From Deltaproteobacteria bacterium (GTDB taxonomy: Bacteria > Myxococcota_A > UBA9042): 64,000 nt of DNA. Where the stretch lies: contig JACKFC010000013.1 in the NCBI GenBank assembly GCA_020632665.1, forward strand, positions 1 through 64,000, written 5' to 3'. Positions 27,821-35,129 of the stretch are shown piece after piece. The notes beneath the pieces are model-generated. The model did no database searches and was not told where the DNA came from. It saw nothing but the letters and a program-made list of their open reading frames with translations. The position numbers were made by a program, and so were the translations under genes. Each line of letters starts with the position of its first letter. Positions within the stretch are counted from its first letter, which is position 1.

Positions 27821-28603
27821 ATGAACGAGTCGAAGCTTCACATGATCGCGTTCAGCGAGACGTGGACCGGATTTCCGTCCGACTACGAAGCGCTCCTCGC
27901 CGTGCCCGATGGGATTTTCGCCCTCGCCGGAACGGAGCAACTCTATGTCCCGGCCGGCATGAGGCTGATCGTGGCGTACGCGCTTGCGGAGACGTTCGAG
28001 ACCCCACGCTTTCGCGTCCATGCTGCCAGCCTGCTGAAGGTGGCCTATCCCTCGATCACGCCGATCCAGAGCGCCAATGCATCCGGCGGTGATCCGAACG
28101 TCCAGGATCTGCGTGATATGCCGGTCGTCTTCAACCGTGACGAAGCACTCGGTGTGGACTTCTGCGCGAGCTCCGGAGCTGCGACTGGTACCCAACGTGC
28201 CCTACTGATGTTCGCCGAGAATATCGAGCCGGTGCCCGAAGGCGACGCATTCTGGATTCGCGGCTCAGATGCCACGACGACGCCGACCGCAGATCGCTGG
28301 TCGACCCTCGCCGCGCTGACATGGGAAAACGATCCGCTGCCGGAAGGCATCTACGCGATCATCGGCTTCGTCCACATCGGTCCGCAGGGGGCAGTCGGTG
28401 CGCGCCTCGTCCTGGTCGGTCGGTCGCATCGTCCCGGTACCATCTCGGTCGAGTCATCGACTGAGCGCACCCACCGCATCTTCTACGAGGGCAGTCTCGG
28501 CGTGATGGGGACCTTCACCGCATATGCTCCACCGAACATCGAGGTCTTCGGGCCTGCGGACACGGGTCACGAGGTCTACCTGCGCGTCATCCGCATCGGG
28601 TAG
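27821..28603 (+). CDS. Beta-rich protein, possible phage virion-like component
   Basis: 260 aa, no signal peptide or membrane segment, and no recognised catalytic motif. Predicted mostly beta. The C-terminal half (PLPEGIYAIIGFVHIGPQG, ARLVLVGRSHRPGTISVESS, EVYLRVIRIG) has the look of capsid-type proteins from environmental tailed phages, but this is a resemblance only. GGGGGAGAGG abuts the ATG. It is the first gene of seven on this strand, and the next gene follows after nine bases. The phage idea rests mainly on the gene two places downstream. Other options are a generic jelly-roll surface protein. Confidence 0.55.
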   Translation: MNESKLHMIAFSETWTGFPSDYEALLAVPDGIFALAGTEQLYVPAGMRLIVAYALAETFETPRFRVHAASLLKVAYPSITPIQSANASGGDPNVQDLRDMPVVFNRDEALGVDFCASSGAATGTQRALLMFAENIEPVPEGDAFWIRGSDATTTPTADRWSTLAALTWENDPLPEGIYAIIGFVHIGPQGAVGARLVLVGRSHRPGTISVESSTERTHRIFYEGSLGVMGTFTAYAPPNIEVFGPADTGHEVYLRVIRIG

Positions 28604-28612
28604 GAGGCCAGC

Positions 28613-28918
28613 ATGAATCATCCGAAGCGCCACGCCGTCTTCGAGCGAGCCTCCCTCGGGACGACGAGTTCGCAAATCCTGGCCCCGTCCTCCGCGCGAT
28701 GCAGCTTGCTGCTGACGCCGCATGCAACGGTGACCTACGCATTGCGAGACCGCCCCCTGTCAACACTGACGGATGGCCTCATCGTCACGCCCGACGGCGG
28801 ACCAGTTCTGCTGCGCTGCGAAGACTTCGGCGACATGTTGTGTCACGCATGGCACGGCGTGGCGAATGCGGCGATCGACGTGAGCTTGCTCGTTGGCTAC
28901 GTCGAGCAGGACGGATAG
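28613..28918 (+). CDS. Small protein of the phage-like module
   Basis: 101 aa, AGGAGG seven bases before the ATG. No signal peptide. Contains TDGLIVTPDGGPVLLRCEDF and ends AAIDVSLLVGYVEQDG, a pattern like small structural proteins encoded beside phage capsid genes (a dG-P-x-L followed by VS-x-LVGY). Not assigned to a named family. Sits nine bases after the 260-aa gene and 36 before the next; the tight spacing suggests it is made together with them. Confidence 0.5.
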   Translation: MNHPKRHAVFERASLGTTSSQILAPSSARCSLLLTPHATVTYALRDRPLSTLTDGLIVTPDGGPVLLRCEDFGDMLCHAWHGVANAAIDVSLLVGYVEQDG

Positions 28919-28954
28919 GGCAGCGGGAGTTCGACCCCGTTACGGAGGGCACGG

Positions 28955-29365
28955 ATGGCGATCACCTTTTCCTACGAGTCGATCGGCGACTGGCTGCAAG
29001 TCACCGCCACATGGACCAGTGACGCCAGCGGCGACGCCAGCGATACGACCGCGCGGATCGTCGGCAGCCTGGTCAAGGCGACCACCATCCCGGACGGGAC
29101 GGCAATACCCACGGACAACTACGACATCACGCTGACCGACGACGAGGGCATCGACATCCTCGATCCCTGCGCACAGAGCCTCGCTGATCGCTCCAACGTC
29201 GCCGCCCAGGCGATCTATTGCATCTTCAGCGGCACGTCCGAGCCGGTGGCCACCTACCCCGCCGTCGCCGACGCCGTCACCGTCACCGTCGCCAACGCTG
29301 GCGACTCCAAGGCCGGCGTCCTGAAGCTCCTCTTCCGCGGCGCTCTCGCCGGCACCAGCACCTAG
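28955..29365 (+). CDS. Phage structural-protein-like small protein
   Basis: 136 aa, GGAGG before the ATG. The pattern WTSDASGDASDTTARIVG, then PTDNYDITLTDDEGIDILD, then RSNVAAQ and VTVANAGDSKAGVLKLLF, resembles a widespread family of small tailed-phage structural proteins (TSDasGda...PT-x-YDvtltD-x-G-x-DvL...nrs). This is the best evidence that the start of the locus derives from a phage. No signal peptide, consistent with assembly in the cytoplasm. It does not sit beside portal, terminase, protease or tail genes, so a normal prophage is unlikely. Confidence 0.6.
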   Translation: MAITFSYESIGDWLQVTATWTSDASGDASDTTARIVGSLVKATTIPDGTAIPTDNYDITLTDDEGIDILDPCAQSLADRSNVAAQAIYCIFSGTSEPVATYPAVADAVTVTVANAGDSKAGVLKLLFRGALAGTST

Positions 29366-29375
29366 CAGGCGCATC

Positions 29376-32300
29376 ATGTCGGGAGCATCGCCATCGCTGC
29401 GCGCTTGGGCCCTCCCGATCTACGGCCCACACCAAGCTCCCGATTTCCCGTCGCTTCGAACCGGCGTGCACCTGCGTTGGGCGCCCGCGCGGGAACGTAC
29501 CTTCCCCTGGGGCGGGACCTTCGTCTTGCGGCGGACGCACGCCAGCAAACGTCCCACCGCGTTCCGGCAGGGCGAGTCGGGCGATGCGCCTCCGAGCCCG
29601 TGGGAGCGGCTGCCGAACGTGATGCAGCCGCTCGGCCTGCCGTTGCGCAGCCCGGATTACCCTGCGTCCGCGACGCTGCCCTTTCCGAAGGGCCTGACCG
29701 ACGAGCAGGCGAGCATCTGGCTGGCGAAGCGGCGGCTGAGCATCGAGCCGTCAACGGTGGCGTCGGCCCTGACCGCCGGCCTGCCGGAGCTGCTCTCGCT
29801 CTTGCAGCAGCTCACCGGCGGAGGACCCGGCAGCGAGCCGATGGCGGAGCGGATGCTCGAAGCGTTCGCGGCGAGCGATCCGAGCGGGACCTCGACCATG
29901 CCGATGCCGGACTACGGGCCGGCCTCGATCCTCGACCTGGTATTGCTCGGCGTCGCCTATCCGTGGGTTGCGCGCTTGCTCGGACTCGGAATCGTCGACG
30001 GGATGGCAGTGGCGGGCAAAACCTACGACTACCTCATCGTGGCCGACCATCCCGTCCGCTTCGAGGCTGATGTGGCCGCAGTCGTCGATTGGGCCAACCA
30101 TGGGATGGCGCCTCTCTCAGGCGTCGATTGGCGCGTGATCGAGGCGGTGCAGCCATCGAACGCGGCGATGGGATTGCCTGCGCCGCATCGGCTCTGGGCA
30201 TTCGCCTTGCCGGTGCCGCGGACGCCGCTGCCGGACGCGCCGAACAAGGTCAGCGATCGCTTCGCCGCGGTCGGCGTGGCGATCGAGGCGCTGGAGCCCG
30301 AAGGCATATTCGGCGATCCTTCGCCTCGACCGGTGCTCTACCGTCTGGCGCGGGCAGACCTCGGCGCGCCGAGCGCGGCGCAGATCGCCTCGCCGAAGAC
30401 GGCCACCCTCCTGCCGTGGTCGCAGGCGAAGTGGACCCCGCTGCAGACCGGCGACGTCTGGCACCTGGCGAATGGATGGATCCGCTCGGTCGGCGACGAG
30501 GGCGAGACCGCGACCCACCAGAGCGACTGGCCGCCGCTGCACATGGACTTCATCGACGCCGAGGTCGGCGAGCGCTGGTACGCCTATCGGGCGCGGGCGA
30601 TGGATTGGTTCGGCCGGGTCAGCCGCGCCAGCGCGCCGGCGCAGTGGCGGCGTTGGCCGTGGCCGCTGAAGAGCCCGCCGCCGTGGTATTTTCACGACGT
30701 GCCGGAGCTGCTCGGGGTGGTGCGGAGCGACGCGGTGCTCCTGCTCGACCGCACGCCACCACCGCCGCCGAGCGCGTTCACGGTGACGCCGATCGATCCG
30801 AAAGATCCGCTGCTCGTACATGGCACGCAGGGCAAGCTCGCCGGCTTCGGCGCGCGGCTCGGTTGGACTTGGACCTTGGCGCAGCAGCGACAGGCGCCCG
30901 CGGCGACGGCGTTTCGCGTCTACTTCCGCAAGGGGCTCGCCAATACCGTGCCGCTGACGCTGCTCGGCGCGACGGACCTCGCCAAGGGCGAGATCGCCGT
31001 GCTGTGCAAGCCGGTGGCGGGACTTTCGGGTGCTCCCGCTGTGTTGGTGGGTTCGTCCTTGCGTCTGGCGAACAGCGGCGGCAAGGTCGTGGCTGGGAGC
31101 GTGAAGGAAGGAAGCTGGGAGTTGCGCGTGAGCGTCCCTTCGGTCAAGACCGCGAAGGATGTGCTGCAGCACGGCCTGTGTTCGTTGGCCATTGCGCAGC
31201 AATCGCCGCTGTGGTCCGAGCCGGGCGATGTCCGCGACGGGACCTGGACCCGTCGGGCGATCGTGCCCTTGAGCTCCGGGGCGGTGCGCTTCGAGGCGTT
31301 CCGCGACGCCGAGACCGGCGAGCCCATCGCGGGCAGCGCGGTCGAGGTCGTGGCCGGGGGCTATCGGCTGAACGATTGCGCGGTGCTGGCTGCGGTGATG
31401 CCGGGGCTGTGGCAGCTGCGGCTCGAGCCGCCGGAGGAGCTGCCGAAGGGTCTGGTCGCGGTGGCGCAGACGGTGGATATCGCCTCGGTCGATGTCGAGC
31501 AGCGCGTCGTTGCCGTGGACGGGCCGGTGTTGGCGTCGGCGAAGAGTTGGTGTTGGGTGCTGGGCCAGACGGTGCGGCGGTACGAGGTGGAATTGCCGTT
31601 GGAGGCCGAGGTTCCCGAGCCTGCGGAGGGGGAGGGGCGCGCGTGGTTTCAGCTCGCGGTGACGACGGCGGATGATCGCCCGTTGACGCCGGATTGGTTG
31701 GGTTCTGGGCCCTTGGCTGGGGTTGTGGGTAATGAGGGGTTGGCGGCTGGGCCTCTGCCTGGGTGGAGGGTGCGGCGGACGCCGCCGAAGCCGCCGGAGC
31801 CGGTTTGGGGGGAGGGGCCGTTGTATGCCAGTCCTCCGGATGTGGATGGCAAGTCGTATTTTACGGTTCGGTGGAAGGCGGGGCCGTTTGCGGTGCGGAT
31901 CTACCGGGCGGAGGCTTCGGAGATCTATCGGCGGCATTGGATCGCTGGTGGTGCTGGGTTGGATGGCTATCAGGTGATGATGGAGGTTGAGGAAGGGGGG
32001 AAGAAGGTCAGCAAGACGATGTCGGCGTTGGCGGCGATCGCGTTGGTGGCGCCTGGGGCGACGCCTGGGGTTGCTCCTTTGGAGGATGTGGATTGGGGGG
32101 ATGCGGCGGCTCGGGCGGAGGCTGAGGCGGTGTTGGTGAAGGCGTTTGGGGTTGGGCGGTCGTTTGGGACTGTTGGTGCCGTGTATGAGCGGCTGAACGC
32201 TGCGGCACAGGCGGATGTGGCAGGGGCCGCAGCGACTCGTTCTGCGTATCTTCCCAGTTCTTCCATCATGCTCGTATCCGAAATGTATCCAGACGTTGTG

Positions 32301-33062
32301 GGGCCAGATATGCCGCCGGAGTGTTCGCCAAGCCCCAACACTCACGCGTGCATAGTGGCTTGGCAGGCGAGTGCGTCCGCTCGTGGGTTCTTTCAGCTCG
32401 TTGCCGTCGATTCAACGGGTCTGCAAGGGAGTTGCATCACCAGTCCCCTCGTCGTTACACCTCGCCGCGCGCGACCAGCGTCGCCGGTTGTCGTGAGCGT
32501 GCAAGCGGATGTAGGTTTGGATGTTGGAACCATGAAGCCTGAGGAGTTGCTGCAGGCAATCGTTGGAAAAGGGCAGAACATAACCCACGTTGAGTGGCTG
32601 CAGCCGGATAGCTCGGGTGTGACTTGGATCGTGGAAGCTGTGCGAGACAACGAGGTCTCGCCGCAGGTAGCTGTCACTGCGGTTACACCCGTACCGCAGG
32701 CGACGCTCAAGCTACCAGAACCCGGAAGATGGGATATCTCCATTCGTCCGATCGGCAGTGATGGTGTTGTAGGCCTCGCCGCTCATACGGAGATTGTTGT
32801 TCCCGTTGTGACGATGCCCAAGCCGTGTACTTGGAGTTTGTCTCCAGGGCCTAGCGAATCAATCATGCTCACACTCGATCCTCACAGTTCCACCGTGTTC
32901 GTTCAAGGGCAATTCGGTGCCGATGTGGAACAGCTACTTGGACCGATTCTTGCGGATTCCAAAGCTGCCGAATTTCCATTGCCGAGCAACTTAGATGCGA
33001 TCCGGATTGTCGCAGCGGAGTCAGACGGTTCGCGATGGACATCCCAGTGGGCAAAGCCATGA
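29376..33062 (+). CDS. 1228-aa protein with GVHLRW motif and Fn3-like segments
   Basis: No signal peptide or membrane segment. The N-terminus (about 30-54) has GVHLRWAPARERTFPWGG and FVLRR, a pattern seen at the start of other very large uncharacterised bacterial proteins. Fibronectin-III-like strands occur at about 388-421 (ERWYAYRARAMDWFGRVS) and about 990-1028 (ARGFFQLVAVDSTGLQGS). The rest is beta-rich without known motifs. Codon use changes twice: about 31.4-32.2 kb is strongly G/T-ending, and from about 32.2 kb G+C drops sharply until the end of the gene. The stop overlaps the next ATG (ATGA). Probably a structural or adhesive component; no function known. Confidence 0.65.
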   Translation: MSGASPSLRAWALPIYGPHQAPDFPSLRTGVHLRWAPARERTFPWGGTFVLRRTHASKRPTAFRQGESGDAPPSPWERLPNVMQPLGLPLRSPDYPASATLPFPKGLTDEQASIWLAKRRLSIEPSTVASALTAGLPELLSLLQQLTGGGPGSEPMAERMLEAFAASDPSGTSTMPMPDYGPASILDLVLLGVAYPWVARLLGLGIVDGMAVAGKTYDYLIVADHPVRFEADVAAVVDWANHGMAPLSGVDWRVIEAVQPSNAAMGLPAPHRLWAFALPVPRTPLPDAPNKVSDRFAAVGVAIEALEPEGIFGDPSPRPVLYRLARADLGAPSAAQIASPKTATLLPWSQAKWTPLQTGDVWHLANGWIRSVGDEGETATHQSDWPPLHMDFIDAEVGERWYAYRARAMDWFGRVSRASAPAQWRRWPWPLKSPPPWYFHDVPELLGVVRSDAVLLLDRTPPPPPSAFTVTPIDPKDPLLVHGTQGKLAGFGARLGWTWTLAQQRQAPAATAFRVYFRKGLANTVPLTLLGATDLAKGEIAVLCKPVAGLSGAPAVLVGSSLRLANSGGKVVAGSVKEGSWELRVSVPSVKTAKDVLQHGLCSLAIAQQSPLWSEPGDVRDGTWTRRAIVPLSSGAVRFEAFRDAETGEPIAGSAVEVVAGGYRLNDCAVLAAVMPGLWQLRLEPPEELPKGLVAVAQTVDIASVDVEQRVVAVDGPVLASAKSWCWVLGQTVRRYEVELPLEAEVPEPAEGEGRAWFQLAVTTADDRPLTPDWLGSGPLAGVVGNEGLAAGPLPGWRVRRTPPKPPEPVWGEGPLYASPPDVDGKSYFTVRWKAGPFAVRIYRAEASEIYRRHWIAGGAGLDGYQVMMEVEEGGKKVSKTMSALAAIALVAPGATPGVAPLEDVDWGDAAARAEAEAVLVKAFGVGRSFGTVGAVYERLNAAAQADVAGAAATRSAYLPSSSIMLVSEMYPDVVGPDMPPECSPSPNTHACIVAWQASASARGFFQLVAVDSTGLQGSCITSPLVVTPRRARPASPVVVSVQADVGLDVGTMKPEELLQAIVGKGQNITHVEWLQPDSSGVTWIVEAVRDNEVSPQVAVTAVTPVPQATLKLPEPGRWDISIRPIGSDGVVGLAAHTEIVVPVVTMPKPCTWSLSPGPSESIMLTLDPHSSTVFVQGQFGADVEQLLGPILADSKAAEFPLPSNLDAIRIVAAESDGSRWTSQWAKP

Positions 33063-33643
33063 CGTGCCTTCTCTTGATCATGGCATTGAGTTGGCCGAGC
33101 GGGGCCTTTGGAGAGTCTGCATCGCTCTACAGGCTACGCCCTCCCCATCTAAGCTTTGTGACTGATGCATCAATACTGTCTCGCCACCTTCTTCTCGTTG
33201 AACAAGAATTGTACACCAGATGGACCTTGTGGGTCTCTGAGATCTCAGACGCTCCCACCCAACAATCTCCTGCTGCGCCGCAAAGTCATCCGCCGTGCTG
33301 GGATTGGCACTGGGGGGAATTTGGTCATGGACGGAACCCGCTATACCATCTTCTCTCATACGTAGATCGCCGCAGCAGAGGCCATCTGCGTCGATGCGCT
33401 TGTAGTTCGAGGCAATGTCTTGCGGTTGGGCATGTGCTAAAGGGTGAGTTCCGAGAAAACAGCGCGAGAATTCTACCGTCACGTACTCACCGTTGGTATC
33501 GGTTGACCGCCACCCAAGCACGCTGCATGAATCGCTTGATACGTCAGCATTTTGAAGATGCAATGCGTGAAGCGACCGCATGTTATATCAGATATCCGAC
33601 AAATGTTCCGGTCCAGGCCTATCTTGTGTGGAGATACATGTGA
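33059..33643 (+). CDS. Short secreted protein of unknown function
   Basis: 194 aa. The ATG at 33059 overlaps the preceding stop and begins a Sec-type signal peptide (MTCLLLIMALSWPSGAFG); the ATG at 33035 adds eight residues. The mature part is basic with several Cys (RRCACSSRQC, ARCMNRLIRQHFEDAMREATAC), which suggests disulfides outside the cytoplasm. No family recognised. Base composition is much less G+C-rich than in the flanks. Its stop overlaps the GTG of the protease-like gene. It could be an inhibitor, chaperone or processing partner of that protein, but only position suggests this. Confidence 0.55.
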   Translation: MTCLLLIMALSWPSGAFGESASLYRLRPPHLSFVTDASILSRHLLLVEQELYTRWTLWVSEISDAPTQQSPAAPQSHPPCWDWHWGEFGHGRNPLYHLLSYVDRRSRGHLRRCACSSRQCLAVGHVLKGEFRENSARILPSRTHRWYRLTATQARCMNRLIRQHFEDAMREATACYIRYPTNVPVQAYLVWRYM

Positions 33644-35124
33644 CAAACGCACTCTTCTTTGGGTATCATAACCAAATGTTCGTTGAGGCCTCGCTGGGTA
33701 GTCTATCCAATCCAAGCAGCGAAGTGCGTTCACTATTTGAGAGCATGCTCTCCAACATTAAGATTGTATGGATGCCTAGTCCCTATGCGTGCGGAGCTAG
33801 TCTCAACGGCACGAGTGCAAGAAAGTTGCGAACCTCCCGAGCATTTGTCTGTGCATCGGTGGGTGCATTACGAATTGGTCTTGGATGGGAGTATGTCGAT
33901 CGAATTCGCGATGCAATTGAGGCGAAGGACATCAGCAAGATCAAATCGAAGGACTTTGCGGCCCTCTGTTTGACGGAAAAGCGACTTGCAACTCTTGTCT
34001 CCGGCGGTAGCGTGCCCTTCATGACTCAAGGAGAAGTCGATGTTTCTAAGGGCTTTACCTCAGAACAGCTAGCCAAGATTTTCATGATTCAGCATTCAAC
34101 TGCCTGTCGGCTACACAAGTATCTATATGCGTTGGCGGCACTCGCTCTGTCGGACGCAGGAAGAAGCCTTTTGACTGAGTTATCCAATTCACCCACACCG
34201 ATTGTCATGTATCCATTCTTGCACGAGCCAGCTGTTTGGCATGTAGAGATGGATCCGCCAAAGTCTGTTAAGATTGGTGGCTTCTCATCTATGAAGGCTC
34301 TTGTTTCCCTTCCTGTTCGACTAGAGAATGAATCGTTGGCCGCGGAAGGTGTACTGCAGTCTGAGTGCAACGTCGTACCCAAGAGTGCGACTCTCCAGAC
34401 GACCGTGATGGGCTCGCCGAAATTGCTCACGCTTCCGTACTTCATCATTTGCGGCCATGAGCTCTGCCATGTGTATTTTACGTTGAGTCCGATTATGCTG
34501 AAGAACGTAACTCTGGCGATGGCTCAGCTGTTGAATGCGGGCAGTCCCGGCGGAGATGAAGCCGACGATACGACACGAACAAAGTTCTGGAACTGGTTTA
34601 TTCTCCAGTATGCGAACTCACCCCCGGAGGCTCAGGCCGCCACTCTGCTTCTCAAGACTCTCCTTGAGAGTGGGCAGGTCGCTCTTGCCGTCCAGGATTT
34701 GAAAAACATTGCCGTTGCGCCTCAGAGCAATGTGGTCGCGCTTGCAACGTGGACAGCCGGCGTTTCGAATGTCGTCAATACAAGTAGTTTCTTGCGACGG
34801 CTAGTGAATACTTTCGCGGAGTTTTTTATTTGCAGCGGTGGGCGTGACCTTGTCGGTACGGAAAACTGGTTGCGCCAAGCCTATGGGCTAGGATGTCGTG
34901 CCTCGCACTACACAGTTGACCTTACCGGAGTGAACATGGCCACACTGGAACACAACGAGGATCCGAATGACTGCGTGGAATCCACGTATAGTTTCAAGCT
35001 AATGAAAGAGTATGCAGCAGCGGGTGGAGCGAGTCCTGTTCCGCCAGTAAAGAGTGTTGATCCGCGTAGGCTAACAAGCCAGATCTACAATTTCGGAGGC
35101 GTATTGCTTCCTGAGTGGAAGTAG
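33640..35124 (+). CDS. NleD-like (M91) zinc-metallopeptidase domain protein
   Basis: 494 aa from the GTG at 33640, which overlaps the previous stop (GTGA); ATG 33676 is an alternative. CGHELCHVYF at residues 273-277 gives an HExxH zinc site. About 115 residues later come FAEFFICSGGRDLVG and TENWLRQAYGLGCRASHY, matching the E...G, TEN-x-x-R and G-L-x-x-R-x-x-Y pattern of the M91 family, whose type member NleD is a type III effector that cleaves host MAP kinases. No signal peptide. The first 270 residues are unrecognised. Lower G+C than the flanks. Likely a protease or toxin delivered or displayed by the locus; target unknown. Confidence 0.65.
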   Translation: MTNALFFGYHNQMFVEASLGSLSNPSSEVRSLFESMLSNIKIVWMPSPYACGASLNGTSARKLRTSRAFVCASVGALRIGLGWEYVDRIRDAIEAKDISKIKSKDFAALCLTEKRLATLVSGGSVPFMTQGEVDVSKGFTSEQLAKIFMIQHSTACRLHKYLYALAALALSDAGRSLLTELSNSPTPIVMYPFLHEPAVWHVEMDPPKSVKIGGFSSMKALVSLPVRLENESLAAEGVLQSECNVVPKSATLQTTVMGSPKLLTLPYFIICGHELCHVYFTLSPIMLKNVTLAMAQLLNAGSPGGDEADDTTRTKFWNWFILQYANSPPEAQAATLLLKTLLESGQVALAVQDLKNIAVAPQSNVVALATWTAGVSNVVNTSSFLRRLVNTFAEFFICSGGRDLVGTENWLRQAYGLGCRASHYTVDLTGVNMATLEHNEDPNDCVESTYSFKLMKEYAAAGGASPVPPVKSVDPRRLTSQIYNFGGVLLPEWK

Positions 35125-35129
35125 GGGGG

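Noticed and set aside
27821..29365. A complete prophage
   Set aside because: No terminase, portal, integrase, lysis or replication genes nearby; only three small phage-like structural genes.
30117..32345. 742-codon minus-strand frame inside the 1228-aa gene
   Set aside because: Arg/Pro-rich shadow frame; the operon spacing and overlapping starts support the plus strand.
33078..33581. Minus-strand 167-codon frame opposite the short secreted protein
   Set aside because: No ribosome site or motif, whereas the plus frame has a signal peptide and overlaps both neighbours in operon style.
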